Below are positions 1 to 9,802 of a DNA stretch of 64,000 nt, piece by piece (the stretch's first letter is position 1; each line of letters starts with the position of its first letter). This stretch comes from Myxococcota bacterium (GTDB lineage Bacteria > Myxococcota_A > UBA9160 > SMWR01): the NCBI GenBank assembly GCA_039030075.1, contig JBCCEW010000008.1, positions 1 to 64,000 of the forward strand. Reading direction: 5' to 3'. The position numbers and the translations under genes were made by a program. The notes beneath the pieces are model-generated. The model did not search any database, had not been told where the DNA came from, and saw only the letters and a program-made list of their open reading frames with translations.

Positions 1-128
1 ACGGCCACCACCTTGCCCTCCGAGGGCTTCTCCTTCGCCGTGTCGGGAATGATGATCCCGCCCTTCGTCGTCTCTTCCTCGTCGATCCGCTTGACGAGAA
101 TCCGGTCCTGCAACGGACGGATCTTCAT
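1..128 (-). CDS. groES: Co-chaperonin GroES, N-terminal part (cut by window edge)
   Basis: Only the first 42 codons are inside the window; the rest lies to the left. The reverse strand reads [14 protein letters not shown], then a Glu-rich stretch and [13 protein letters not shown], which is the GroES N-terminus with the start of its mobile loop. GroES caps GroEL in the cytoplasm. An AAGGAG ribosome binding site sits just upstream of the ATG, and a CIRCE operator lies about 180 bases upstream, as expected for an HrcA-controlled groES-groEL operon. groEL should follow outside the window. Confidence 0.95.
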   Translation of the reverse strand, partial: MKIRPLQDRILVKRIDEEETTKGGIIIPDTAKEKPSEGKVVA

Positions 129-490
129 GGGATTGCTCCTTTTGTTGTGGTCAGTGATGGGATCCCAGCCGCTCCGGCGGTCTGGGCAAATCGTTCGAAC
201 GAGCGCCGGCGCGAGGCGGCGTTGGGGGCGTTCGGGAGGCTCCTGCGCGGCAAGCTGGGCACGCGTTGCGTCCGCGCAAGCGAGGCAGCCAGGGGCTGCA
301 AGCTTCTTGGCACTCGCACCGCGCGAGTGCCAAAAACGGAGCCGCAATGTAGCCCTGGCCCATTCCCCCGCAACCAAACCAGGTTCCGGCCGGCCGCGGG
401 TCCCGGCTATGCCCCGGGGGCGTCCACCCGACGGGCCGCCGGGCCGATGGGTCAGACTCCTGGAGAGACCCGAATCCCGGGGAGGCCCCG
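129..490. other. Divergent intergenic region groES / hypothetical gene
   Basis: The stretch holds the groES ribosome binding site, its leader and the CIRCE operator with a weak promoter-like sequence. The right half (about 355-480) is very GC-rich and I see no gene or clear signal in it, apart from the GGGGAGG ribosome binding site at about 479-485 for the next gene. Confidence 0.6.
307..333. promoter_or_regulatory. CIRCE operator (HrcA binding site) for groES
   Basis: Perfect 9-9-9 inverted repeat, TTGGCACTC, nine bases, GAGTGCCAA. The CIRCE consensus is TTAGCACTC-N9-GAGTGCTAA, so each arm differs by one compensated base. On the minus strand a weak -10-like TACATT (346-351) lies just upstream, placing the operator at the start of the groES transcript. 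HrcA repression relieved by heat is known for this element; hrcA itself is not in the window. Confidence 0.92.
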
Positions 491-1117
491 ATGCCGCGCA
501 GCCCGTCCCGCTCCCGCACCCAGCCGCCGCGCCGCTCGCGGCGCCGCGTGGGGGCGCTCGCCGAGGCCATCGCAGCGGTCCAGGGGGAGCTGGCCGCGAT
601 CTACCGCCTCGAACTCCCGATGCGGGCGGAGCGTTTCCTGGTCTCGGCTGCGGAGGCGCAGCGGCACCTCGCGGCCTCGGGTGCGTCGACGGGGCCCCGC
701 ACGGGCGTCGTGGCGGTCGAAGACAGGGAGGCGCTGTGGCTCGGTCTCTACTTCGCCCCGGAAGACCGGTCGGACCCGGCCGCGATCCTGGAAGAGACGA
801 GCCATTGGATGGCCCTGGTGTGGCACGCAGCCCAGGACCGTCGGGTCCGACCCCTCGAGCTCGAGTTCCAGGCCGAGGTCGATCGGTACGCAGTGGCCCG
901 GAGCCGGGGGCGCGCCGCGCTCTCGCACTTCGGGGCGGCCCGCTGGCGTCCCGACCTGGCCCCGGAAGAGCTCGATCGCTACCGCACCGCGCATCACGCG
1001 GCGGCGCGCTACTGCGAGCAGCTCGAGCGCCGTTTTCCCCGGCGCGCGGATCTGCCAGGCTGGCTCGCCGAGCTGCGCCGCTTCTACCGCGCAGGGCCCG
1101 AGCGGCTCCGCGCCTGA
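491..1117 (+). CDS. Hypothetical protein, EETSHW motif
   Basis: A 208-residue soluble protein I cannot assign to a family. The first 25 residues are rich in Arg, Ser and Pro and probably disordered. The remainder is mixed helix and strand, with an EETSHW motif around residue 100 and a C-terminal Arg-rich helical part. There is no signal peptide or membrane segment. The ATG is preceded by GGGGAGG at five-base spacing. It lies between groES and lexA without overlap and may have its own promoter. Codon use (strong third-position GC) resembles its neighbours, supporting a real gene. Confidence 0.7.
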   Translation: MPRSPSRSRTQPPRRSRRRVGALAEAIAAVQGELAAIYRLELPMRAERFLVSAAEAQRHLAASGASTGPRTGVVAVEDREALWLGLYFAPEDRSDPAAILEETSHWMALVWHAAQDRRVRPLELEFQAEVDRYAVARSRGRAALSHFGAARWRPDLAPEELDRYRTAHHAAARYCEQLERRFPRRADLPGWLAELRRFYRAGPERLRA

Positions 1118-1181
1118 ACGAAGCACACGCAACCCCTCGCTTCGCTTGACTTTCGCTTCGGTTTCGCCGAACCTCCGCCCC

Positions 1182-1787
1182 ATGGCGCTGACCCGTCGAC
1201 AGAAAGAGGTGTACGACTTCATCCGGGGCTTCGTGGCCGATCACGGCTACTCCCCCAGTCTCGAGGAGATCGGAGCCGCCTTCGGGCTCTCCTCGGTCGC
1301 CACGGTGCACAAGCACGTGCAGCACCTGGTGGAGAAGGGGTACCTGAAAAAGGCCTGGAACCGCTCCCGTTCCGTCGAGCCCGTGGCCGACGAGGGGCCC
1401 GCGCGGACGATCGCGCTGCCACTGCTCGGCACCGTCGCCGCCGGCCTGCCGATCGAGGCCGTCGAGGTCGAGGAGCGCTTCGACGTCCCGGCCGACCTGG
1501 TGCCCTCGGGCCGGCCCTGCTTCGCGCTGCGCGTGCGGGGCGATTCGATGATCGACGACCAGATCCTCGACGGCGACGTCGTGGTGGTCGAGTCCCGGCC
1601 CGAGGCGAGGGACGGAGAGACCGTCGTCGCGCTGGTCCGGGGTCAGGACGCCACCCTGAAGCGCCTGTACCGGCGGGGGCGCGAGGTGCGCCTGCAGCCG
1701 GCGAACCCGACGATGGGGCCGATCGATCTCCCCGCCGAGGATGTCGAGGTCCGTGGGGTCGTGCGCGGTCTGGTCCGCCGCTACTGA
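1182..1787 (+). CDS. lexA: SOS repressor LexA
   Basis: At 201 residues this has the normal length. The N-terminal winged helix-turn-helix (about 1-65: [29 protein letters not shown]) is LexA-type. The C-terminal S24 peptidase part shows the autocleavage site Ala87-Gly88, nucleophile Ser122 (GDSMID) and general base Lys160. It represses DNA-damage genes until RecA filament triggers self-cleavage. No E. coli-type CTGT-N8-ACAG box is visible upstream. An imperfect repeat GGTT-N6-AACC at 1160-1173, close to the start, is the only operator-like element, and it is weak. Confidence 0.95.
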   Translation: MALTRRQKEVYDFIRGFVADHGYSPSLEEIGAAFGLSSVATVHKHVQHLVEKGYLKKAWNRSRSVEPVADEGPARTIALPLLGTVAAGLPIEAVEVEERFDVPADLVPSGRPCFALRVRGDSMIDDQILDGDVVVVESRPEARDGETVVALVRGQDATLKRLYRRGREVRLQPANPTMGPIDLPAEDVEVRGVVRGLVRRY

Positions 1788-1890
1788 GCCCCGGATCCCT
1801 CGGTTTCGGGCCCTGGCGGGCCCTGGCGGGCGCGCTGGGCGTCGGCAGGCGATCGGTTAGCCTGATCGAAACCCCCGCCCCGAGCCTCCC

Positions 1891-2322
1891 TTGACCGACG
1901 TTCGACTCACCCGCGCCATCGAGTTCTCCACGTCCCTGCGCTACGCGCTGCCGGGGCTGTCCGAGGCCGAGAACCAGGCCCGCTTCGGCCCGAAGGCGCG
2001 CCAGCACGGGCACAACTACCGGCTCGAGGTGACCCTCGCCGGTGAGCCCGATGCCGTCACCGGCATGGTGATCGATCTCAAGGACCTCCAGGACGTGCTC
2101 GACCGCGAGGTGATGGCGCGCTTCGACCACAGGGATCTCAACCTCGATACCGACTTCTTCGAGAAGGCCCCGCCGACCCCCGAGCACCTGGCCCAGGTGA
2201 TCGTCGAGCTCTTGCGCGAGGCGCTGCCCGAGGGGCTGCTCCATCGGGTCCGGCTCTACGAGAACGCGGACACCTTCGTCGAGATCCAGGTCGGAGTGGC
2301 GCCGGCCGGAGCCGCAGGATGA
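1891..2322 (+). CDS. 6-pyruvoyl-tetrahydropterin synthase/QueD-family paralog lacking active-site residues
   Basis: A 143-residue member of the 6-pyruvoyltetrahydropterin synthase/QueD fold, starting with TTG. It keeps the HGHNY motif (His39, His41), two of the three usual zinc ligands, and the DLKDLQ region. However, the first zinc His (FSAAH in active members) is replaced in FSTSLRY, and the catalytic Cys before HGH is absent (GPKARQHGH). It overlaps the next, intact paralog by ATGA and is in one operon with folE. It may be a regulatory or heteromeric partner, or use altered chemistry. The fold call is firm; activity is doubtful. Confidence 0.85.
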   Translation: MTDVRLTRAIEFSTSLRYALPGLSEAENQARFGPKARQHGHNYRLEVTLAGEPDAVTGMVIDLKDLQDVLDREVMARFDHRDLNLDTDFFEKAPPTPEHLAQVIVELLREALPEGLLHRVRLYENADTFVEIQVGVAPAGAAG

Positions 2323-2735
2323 TCTCGCTCACCCGCCGCTACCGCTTTCCCGCGGCCCACGTGCTGCGCCACGCGAGCTTCAGCGACGCCGAGAATCGCG
2401 CCGTCTACGGGAAGTGCGCGAACCCGTCCGGGCATGGGCACAACTACGGACTCGAGGTCACCGTGGCCGGCGAGATCGACTTCGCGACCGGGCAGGTCTT
2501 CTCGCGGGAGACCCTCGATCGGCTGGTCACCGAGAAGGTGCTCGATCGCTTCGGCCACGCGATGTTGAACCAGGATCCTGCGTTCGCCGACCGCGTGCCG
2601 ACGGCCGAGAACATCGCTCTCGTGGTCGAGGAGGAGCTGGCGGATCCGATCGCCGCCGAAGGCGCGGCCCGCCTGGTGCGCGTTCGTCTCGAGGAGACGC
2701 GCAAGAACAGCTTCGAAACAGGAGAACTCCGGTGA
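2319..2735 (+). CDS. 6-pyruvoyl-tetrahydropterin synthase / 6-carboxy-tetrahydropterin synthase family
   Basis: A 138-residue protein with complete PTPS/QueD active-site features: zinc ligands His14 (RFPAAH), His39 and His41 (GHGHNY) and catalytic Cys33 (GKCANPSG). These enzymes convert dihydroneopterin triphosphate, the FolE product, to 6-pyruvoyl-tetrahydropterin or 6-carboxytetrahydropterin (queuosine route). It sits between its degenerate paralog (ATGA overlap) and folE (GTGA overlap), so all three are translationally coupled. Without queC, queE or a sepiapterin reductase nearby, I cannot tell a queuosine role from a tetrahydropterin cofactor role. Confidence 0.88.
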   Translation: MISLTRRYRFPAAHVLRHASFSDAENRAVYGKCANPSGHGHNYGLEVTVAGEIDFATGQVFSRETLDRLVTEKVLDRFGHAMLNQDPAFADRVPTAENIALVVEEELADPIAAEGAARLVRVRLEETRKNSFETGELR

Positions 2736-3313
2736 ACGACGAACACGACCCGATCCAACCCCTGATCTCCACGATGCTCAAAGAGCTCGGCGAGGATCCG
2801 GGCCGAGACGGTCTCGAGCGCACGCCGCTCCGCGTCGCGAAGTCGATGCGCTTCCTGACCTCGGGCTACTCGCAGAACCCGACGGAGATCCTCAACAACG
2901 CGCTCTTCGATGTCTCCTATGACGAGATGGTGATCGTGAAGGACATCGAGTTCTACAGCCTCTGCGAGCACCACCTGCTGCCCTTCTTCGGGCGGGCGCA
3001 CGTGGCCTACGTCCCGAACGGTCGGGTCGTCGGGCTGTCGAAGATCCCGCGTCTGGTGGAGATGTTCGCGCGCCGGCTTCAGGTGCAGGAACGCATGACC
3101 ACCGAGGTCGCCACGATCCTCGAGGACGTCCTCGCGCCGAAGGGCGTGGCCGTTGTCACCGAGGCGATCCATCTCTGCATGATGATGCGGGGCGTGTCCC
3201 AGCAGAACTCTTCGACGGTCACCAGCTCGATGCGCGGTGAGTTCGAGGCCGACGAGAAGACCCGCGCCGAGTTCATGCAGCTGATCCGCACGCCCAAAGC
3301 GTCCTTCGCCTAA
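2732..3313 (+). CDS. folE: GTP cyclohydrolase I
   Basis: A 193-residue FolE, which opens GTP to 7,8-dihydroneopterin triphosphate, the first step of folate, queuosine and tetrahydropterin synthesis. Zinc ligands are Cys78 and His81 (SLCEHHLLP) and Cys149 (LCMMMRG). Substrate-site motifs such as [10 protein letters not shown] and QERMT are intact. The GTG start overlaps the upstream stop by four bases and is preceded by AGGAGA at about seven bases. It is the last gene of the pterin cassette. Confidence 0.95.
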   Translation: MNDEHDPIQPLISTMLKELGEDPGRDGLERTPLRVAKSMRFLTSGYSQNPTEILNNALFDVSYDEMVIVKDIEFYSLCEHHLLPFFGRAHVAYVPNGRVVGLSKIPRLVEMFARRLQVQERMTTEVATILEDVLAPKGVAVVTEAIHLCMMMRGVSQQNSSTVTSSMRGEFEADEKTRAEFMQLIRTPKASFA

Positions 3314-3536
3314 CCCACCTCACACGTCGTCGGTCGTGAACGGGCGGCGTGCCGCGCGAGTACCACGGGGGGCGCGCCGCGGGCGGGTTTCCGCAGCGAA
3401 ACTCAGCGCAGCCCGAGAGCACGCAGCTCGGCGCCTCCGCGTTTCCCCTGCCTCGTGGGCGGCGACGCGAACCCGCACGCAGCGAGCCATTTCGCGGAGG
3501 AAAGCCCGCCAGCGGCGAGCCTGCTCCGACGTTCTG

Positions 3537-5045
3537 CTACCGCTGCAGCGCCGCCAGATTCACGACCAGCTCCCCCGCATCCATGAGGCGACTGCGTCGC
3601 GCTTCGAGCCAGGCCGACGTGCGGTTGTTGCGCTTCGCCTCGAGCATCTGCTCGCGTCGCTCCGGCAGCAGCCGATCCACGGAGACGGCGTCGGCGTCGC
3701 GCTGCTCGAGCTGCTGCACCAGCACCAGCGCGTTCTCGACCTCGAAGATCTGGGACGAACTCTCGCCGGGCTCGAGGGCAAAGGCCGCCGCCAGGAGCTC
3801 GGGCGCCGGGCCGAGGCCGGGCACGAAGCCCGCGCCGCGCCGCTGAAGCCAACCGCTGCGATCGAGGTCCAGCTCGACCGCACGGGCCGCGTCTTCGAGG
3901 GACGCGCCGCCGCGGACCGCCTCGGCGAGGGACTCGGCCTCGGTGCGCAGGCTCTTCCGGGCCTCGTCGCGCCGCAGCAGCTCGCGAGCGAGCTCCTGCC
4001 CGACATCGTCCAGTGGTACCGAGCGCTCTTCCTGCCGCTCTTCGAGGCGGATCAGGTGAATTCCGAAGTTGCTGCGGGCGATGGCGACGCCGCCGGGCTC
4101 TAGCCCGAAGGCCGCGTTCTCGAACTCGGGCACCATCTGGCCGCGGGCAAAGAACCCCAGGTCGCCGCCGTTCGACGCGGATCCCGGGTCCTGGGACAGC
4201 TCGCCGGCCACGGTGGCGAAATCCTCGCCGGCCTCGATGCGGGACTTCGCCGCCTCGATCGTCCCCTGGGCGGCCGCCACGTCGGTCTCGGGGGCATCCT
4301 GGGCCACTGTGCGCAGGATGTGGCGGGCCCGGACCCGCTCGGGCCGGTCGTACTCGTCTCCCCGCTCGGCGTAGAGGGCGGCGATCTCGTCACCGCGCTC
4401 GACCACGACCTGGGAGAGGGTCTCGTCGGCGACCTCCGGGAGCTCACCGCCTTCGGCGCTGTCGAAGGAGACCGTCGCGATGCGGACCTCCTCGAGCTCG
4501 CGCTCCAGGGCGTCGCGCGCTTCGCCTTCCGAGACTTCGGCCTGGCCCGTCAGCAGCCGCAGCATCTTCAGAGAGAGCAGGGCGAGCCGGCGGTCCTCGA
4601 GAAAGGCCCGCTGGCTGCCGAACTGGTACTCGGCGTAGTCCTCGAAACGGTCGCGATCGAAGCGCCCGCCCTCGTCGCGGAAGCCCGGGTCGGCCAGTAC
4701 CAGGCGCTCCACCTCCCGCTTGGAGACGGTCAGACCCATCTCCTCCGCAGCGATCGCCAGGAGCGCCGTCTCCACCAGCTCCCGGGCGGCCAAGGAGTCC
4801 AGGGTGTCGCTCATCGCGCGTGCGTCGAACTGGCCGCCGAGCTGCTCCTCGAAGAGGGCCTGGCGTCGCGCTCGGACGCGCTCGAACTCGTTCAAGCCGA
4901 ATCGGTAATCGCCCACCTTGACGATCTCGGTGCCGGTCCCCGAGAGGTTCAGCGGCCCCTGCAGGCCCAGGAACACCGCGAACACGCCGCCCACGAAGAT
5001 CACGACCAGGAGGGCCAGCCAGCGGCGTTGGAACATTTGAATCAT
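3537..5045 (-). CDS. PpiD/SurA-like peptidyl-prolyl cis-trans isomerase, membrane-anchored
   Basis: A 502-residue periplasmic foldase with an N-terminal membrane anchor (about residues 8-29), a SurA_N-type chaperone domain (about 35-185) and a parvulin rotamase domain (about 235-340, with RARHIL, SQDPGSASNGGDLGFF and FGIHLIRL). The C-terminal 150 residues form a second chaperone-like region. The architecture fits PpiD, which helps outer-membrane and secreted proteins fold after Sec translocation. It is divergent from mreB and appears monocistronic. Its length is shorter than E. coli PpiD (about 620) because it has one parvulin domain and a short tail. Confidence 0.88.
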   Translation of the reverse strand: MIQMFQRRWLALLVVIFVGGVFAVFLGLQGPLNLSGTGTEIVKVGDYRFGLNEFERVRARRQALFEEQLGGQFDARAMSDTLDSLAARELVETALLAIAAEEMGLTVSKREVERLVLADPGFRDEGGRFDRDRFEDYAEYQFGSQRAFLEDRRLALLSLKMLRLLTGQAEVSEGEARDALERELEEVRIATVSFDSAEGGELPEVADETLSQVVVERGDEIAALYAERGDEYDRPERVRARHILRTVAQDAPETDVAAAQGTIEAAKSRIEAGEDFATVAGELSQDPGSASNGGDLGFFARGQMVPEFENAAFGLEPGGVAIARSNFGIHLIRLEERQEERSVPLDDVGQELARELLRRDEARKSLRTEAESLAEAVRGGASLEDAARAVELDLDRSGWLQRRGAGFVPGLGPAPELLAAAFALEPGESSSQIFEVENALVLVQQLEQRDADAVSVDRLLPERREQMLEAKRNNRTSAWLEARRSRLMDAGELVVNLAALQR

Positions 5046-6447
<1,402 letters not shown>

Positions 6448-6468
6448 CGCCGGTCCGGCGCAGGTGTC

Positions 6469-7365
6469 ATGATCGAGATCCGTAGTCGCGTGTGGCTGGC
6501 TGGCCTGGTGGCCGTGCTGGTCGGAGTCGCGCTGATCAACATGGTGGTCGACCGGCGGTCCCTGGCGGACGGCGGGCGCGAGTACTCGTGGTGGAGCGGA
6601 CTCGTCCTGGACGTGGCGGTGCCCGTCCAGAAGATGGTCGCGCTGCCCTTCGAGTTCACCCGGAACACCTGGCAGGAGTACCTCTCCCTGGTCGAAGTCG
6701 GCAGGGAAAACGAGGACTTACGGACGCGTCTGGCCGCTGCCGAGGAAGAGAACCTGCAGCTGCGCGAGGCCCTGGTGGCCGGCGGGCGGCTCCAGCGGAT
6801 CGCCGAGATGCGGGACGAGTTCGAGGTCCCGATGCTCCCCACCGAGCTCGTGGGGCTGGATGCCTCGAGCTGGTTCCGCTCGGCGCTCCTCGACCGGGGT
6901 CGCAGTGACGGGATCCTCTCGGGGATGCCCCTGATCTCCGAGGACGGCCTGGTCGGTCTCGTGACCGCCACCTCGAACCACGCAGCCAAGGGCATGCTGC
7001 TCCTCGACCGCCAGAGCGCGGTCGACGCCGTCGTCCAGCGCTCCCGAGCCCGCGGGGTCGTGCGCGGGGCCGGTGACGAGCTGGTCTTCGAGTTCGTGGG
7101 CCGCGAGTCGGACGTCGCGGCCGGGGACGTGCTGATCACCTCGGGCCTGGGCGGTGTCTATCCCAAGGGGCTGCGGATCGGAACCATCACCGAGGTCGAC
7201 GCGGCGGGCGCCCAGCTCTTGCGCGAAGCGCGGGTCGGTTCGGCCGTCGACTTCGGTCGACTCGAGCAGGTGTTCGTGATGCTGCGCCGCGGTCCGACCA
7301 TGGACCTCCTCTACGTCACCCGGGGTGGTGATCTCGCCGAACCGGGACTCGAGGACGATTCGTGA
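6469..7365 (+). CDS. mreC: Cell shape protein MreC
   Basis: A 298-residue bitopic periplasmic protein with an N-terminal membrane helix (about 8-27), a coiled-coil (about 75-105, ENEDLRTRLAAAEEEN) and a C-terminal double beta-barrel domain with the typical ITSGLGGVYPKGLRIG motif. MreC links MreB to the PBP2-RodA wall synthase. It follows mreB by 21 bases and overlaps mreD by GTGA. The last 25 residues are acidic and poorly conserved. Confidence 0.95.
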   Translation: MIEIRSRVWLAGLVAVLVGVALINMVVDRRSLADGGREYSWWSGLVLDVAVPVQKMVALPFEFTRNTWQEYLSLVEVGRENEDLRTRLAAAEEENLQLREALVAGGRLQRIAEMRDEFEVPMLPTELVGLDASSWFRSALLDRGRSDGILSGMPLISEDGLVGLVTATSNHAAKGMLLLDRQSAVDAVVQRSRARGVVRGAGDELVFEFVGRESDVAAGDVLITSGLGGVYPKGLRIGTITEVDAAGAQLLREARVGSAVDFGRLEQVFVMLRRGPTMDLLYVTRGGDLAEPGLEDDS

Positions 7366-7898
7366 AACGCGGAGCGGCCCTGGCCGTTCTCGTCTTCCTG
7401 CTTCCCGTGCTCCAGACCGGCCTGGCGCTCTTCGTGCCCGACGCCCTGCGACCCGACTTGAGCCTGCTCACGGTGCTGGGGCTGGCCCTGTGCTGGCGCA
7501 ACACCGCGACCGGTCTGGTGATGACGGCCGCGGTCGGTTTCACCGTCGATCTCTTCTCGGGCGGACTGCTGGGGCAGCACGCACTGCTCTACCTGGTCGC
7601 GTTCCTGGCGGCGCGCACCCTCTCGCTCCACGTGAATCTGGTCGGAGCGATCCCGCAGATGTGCTTCGCCGCCGGGCTGACCGTCGTCACCATGCTCGGC
7701 CTGATCGGTCTGACCTCGTTCTTCACGGCGGGGTCGGCGGGATCCTGGCAACTCGATGCACTCGGCCTGCACGCCCTGGTCAACGCGTTCGCGGCGCCCT
7801 TCGTGACCGCGATCGTGGGTGTCATGACGGCTTGGATCGGCGGTGAGGAAGGCGCGCGCCGCACGCTCCGGCTCGAGCCGCGGGGGTGGGCGGCGTGA
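7362..7898 (+). CDS. mreD: Rod shape-determining membrane protein MreD
   Basis: A 178-residue hydrophobic protein with about five membrane segments and the MreD motifs RPDLSLLTVLGLALCWRN and GFTVDLFSGGLLGQHAL. It is an inner-membrane partner of MreC in the elongasome. It starts with GTG in a four-base overlap with mreC and ends in a GTGA overlap with mrdA, so expression is tightly coupled. The position within the conserved mreBCD-mrdAB order makes the call safe even though MreD sequences diverge quickly. Confidence 0.92.
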   Translation: MKRGAALAVLVFLLPVLQTGLALFVPDALRPDLSLLTVLGLALCWRNTATGLVMTAAVGFTVDLFSGGLLGQHALLYLVAFLAARTLSLHVNLVGAIPQMCFAAGLTVVTMLGLIGLTSFFTAGSAGSWQLDALGLHALVNAFAAPFVTAIVGVMTAWIGGEEGARRTLRLEPRGWAA

Positions 7899-9802
7899 TC
7901 GGTGGCGACGGTCGACTCGGGAGCGGCGGGGACGTCGAGATCGGGCGTCGCATCCCGCTCATCGCGACGTTCATGATCCTGGTCTTCGGCGTCTTCTTCG
8001 CCCGCCTCTTTCAGCTCCAGGTGATCCAGACCGACGATCTGCGTTTGCGGTCGGAACGCAACTCGGTCCGTACGCTGCGCCTCGAAGCGCCGCGCGGCGA
8101 CATCCTGGACCGCGACGGTCGTGTCCTCGCAACCACGCGCCCCGCATTCGGCGTGCAGGTGATTCCGCACGACGTACACGAGCCCGACGTCGTGTATCCC
8201 GTGATCGCACGTCTCCTCGATCGCACCGAATCCGAAGTGCGCGACGTCGTCGGTCAGCCGCGTGGGCGCAAGCGCTTCCAACCCGTTCGGCTTGCCGGTG
8301 ATCTCTCCTACGACGAGCTCGCGCGGGTCGAGTCGCATCTCTATGCGCTGTCGGGCGTCGTGACCGATCTGCGGCCGCGGCGCGACTACGTCGGGCAGCA
8401 TCTGGCCGCTCACCTGATGGGCTACATCGGCGAGATCCAAGGCTCCCAGCTCGCCACCCGCGACTTCGCCGACTACCGCCAGGGCGAAGTGATCGGGCAG
8501 TCGGGCGTCGAGCGCACCCAGCAGGCGGCGCTCCGCGGTCGTGCCGGGGGCCGCAATCAGATCGTCGACGTCGCCGGGCGCGTGGTCGGGATCATCGATG
8601 AGATCGAGCCGGTGCCGGGCGGCAGTGTCCAGCTCACCCTCGACCTCGACCTGCAACAGGCGGCCGAGGCCGCGTTCCTGCCCGACGTCCTGGGCGAGCC
8701 CGACAAGATCGGAGCGGTCGTCGCTATGGACGTCCACAGCGGTGACGTGCTCGCGATGGTGTCGAAGCCGTCCTTCGACCCGAACGCGTTCGCCGGCGGC
8801 ATCGACGCCGAGAGCTGGAAGCACCTGACGACGGACCGCTGGAAGCCGCTCCAGAACCGGGCGATCTCCGGCCAGTACCCGCCGGGCTCCACCTACAAGG
8901 CGTTCGTGGTGGCGGCCGGTCTCGAAGAAGGCCTGATCGAGCCGAAGCGGAAGGTGTTCTGTCCGGGCTCCTTCCGGATGCACGGTCGCACCTACCGCTG
9001 CTGGAAGCGGGCCGGACACGGTTGGGTCGACATGCGCGACGCTCTCGCGAAGTCGTGCGACGTCTACTTCTACAACCTGGGCGTCGAACTCGGCGTGGAT
9101 CGTCTGGCCTTCTTCGCGCGGGGCTTCAATCTCGGCCGCAAGACGGGGATGCGCTTGCCTCAGGAGATGCCGGGCCTCGTCCCCACGAGCGCCTGGAAGG
9201 AGCGGCGCTTCAAGGAGCGCTGGGTGCCGGGTGAGACCGTCTCGACGTCCATCGGGCAGGGCTTCAACCTGACGACGCCGCTCCAGGTGGCCGTCTCCTA
9301 CGCGGCCATCGCCAACGGCGGGAAGCTGGTGCGCCCGCGCTTGATCCTGCGCGTCGCCGACAGCGACGGACGCCTCGTGGATGGTCCGTCGCCCGAAGCG
9401 ACGGGCACGGTCCCGGTCGCGCCCGAATACCTGGCGCTCGTCCGCGACGCGCTGACCGCGGTGGTCGAAGAGCCGGGCGGCACGGGCGGGCGCGCGCGCG
9501 TGGCCGGCGTAAAGGTGGCTGGGAAGACCGGGACTTCACAGGTGGTCGGCCTGAAGCACACCGAGGGGCTCGAAGAGGACGAGATCGCCTTCGAGCTCCG
9601 CGACCACGCCTGGTTCGTGGGCTTTGCGCCCGCCGACGCCCCGGAGATCGTCGTCTCGGCGATCGTCGAGCACGGCGGATCCGGCGGGACGGCGGCCGGG
9701 CCGGTCGTCCAGAAGGTGTTGGCGCGCTACTTCGAGAAGCGCGCGGTGCAGCAGGTGCCCGCCGAGGTGGCCTGGTTCGAGGTGCCCCATGCTGGGCATT
9801 GA
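7895..9802 (+). CDS. mrdA: Penicillin-binding protein 2 (transpeptidase)
   Basis: A class B PBP of 635 residues: N-terminal membrane anchor (about 15-37), dimerisation/pedestal domain (about 50-220) and transpeptidase domain. The active site has Ser332 and Lys335 (PPGSTYK), the SxN-equivalent SCD, and KTG at 544-546. It crosslinks peptidoglycan during elongation with RodA. I chose the GTG at 7895, which overlaps the mreD stop as GTGA; a GTG three codons earlier (7886) is possible. It overlaps rodA by 14 bases. Confidence 0.95.
   Translation: MIGGDGRLGSGGDVEIGRRIPLIATFMILVFGVFFARLFQLQVIQTDDLRLRSERNSVRTLRLEAPRGDILDRDGRVLATTRPAFGVQVIPHDVHEPDVVYPVIARLLDRTESEVRDVVGQPRGRKRFQPVRLAGDLSYDELARVESHLYALSGVVTDLRPRRDYVGQHLAAHLMGYIGEIQGSQLATRDFADYRQGEVIGQSGVERTQQAALRGRAGGRNQIVDVAGRVVGIIDEIEPVPGGSVQLTLDLDLQQAAEAAFLPDVLGEPDKIGAVVAMDVHSGDVLAMVSKPSFDPNAFAGGIDAESWKHLTTDRWKPLQNRAISGQYPPGSTYKAFVVAAGLEEGLIEPKRKVFCPGSFRMHGRTYRCWKRAGHGWVDMRDALAKSCDVYFYNLGVELGVDRLAFFARGFNLGRKTGMRLPQEMPGLVPTSAWKERRFKERWVPGETVSTSIGQGFNLTTPLQVAVSYAAIANGGKLVRPRLILRVADSDGRLVDGPSPEATGTVPVAPEYLALVRDALTAVVEEPGGTGGRARVAGVKVAGKTGTSQVVGLKHTEGLEEDEIAFELRDHAWFVGFAPADAPEIVVSAIVEHGGSGGTAAGPVVQKVLARYFEKRAVQQVPAEVAWFEVPHAGH

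Noticed and set aside
1808-1831. Short tandem repeat of the GGGCCCTGGC unit, twice
   Set aside because: Two copies in a GC-rich gap are likely chance slippage; no function is implied.
3480-3530. GAGGAAAG-like motif near the folE end, suggesting RNase P RNA
   Set aside because: Only a short fragment resembles the consensus (GAGGAAAGUCCGGGCUCC); the flanking conserved helices and length are absent.
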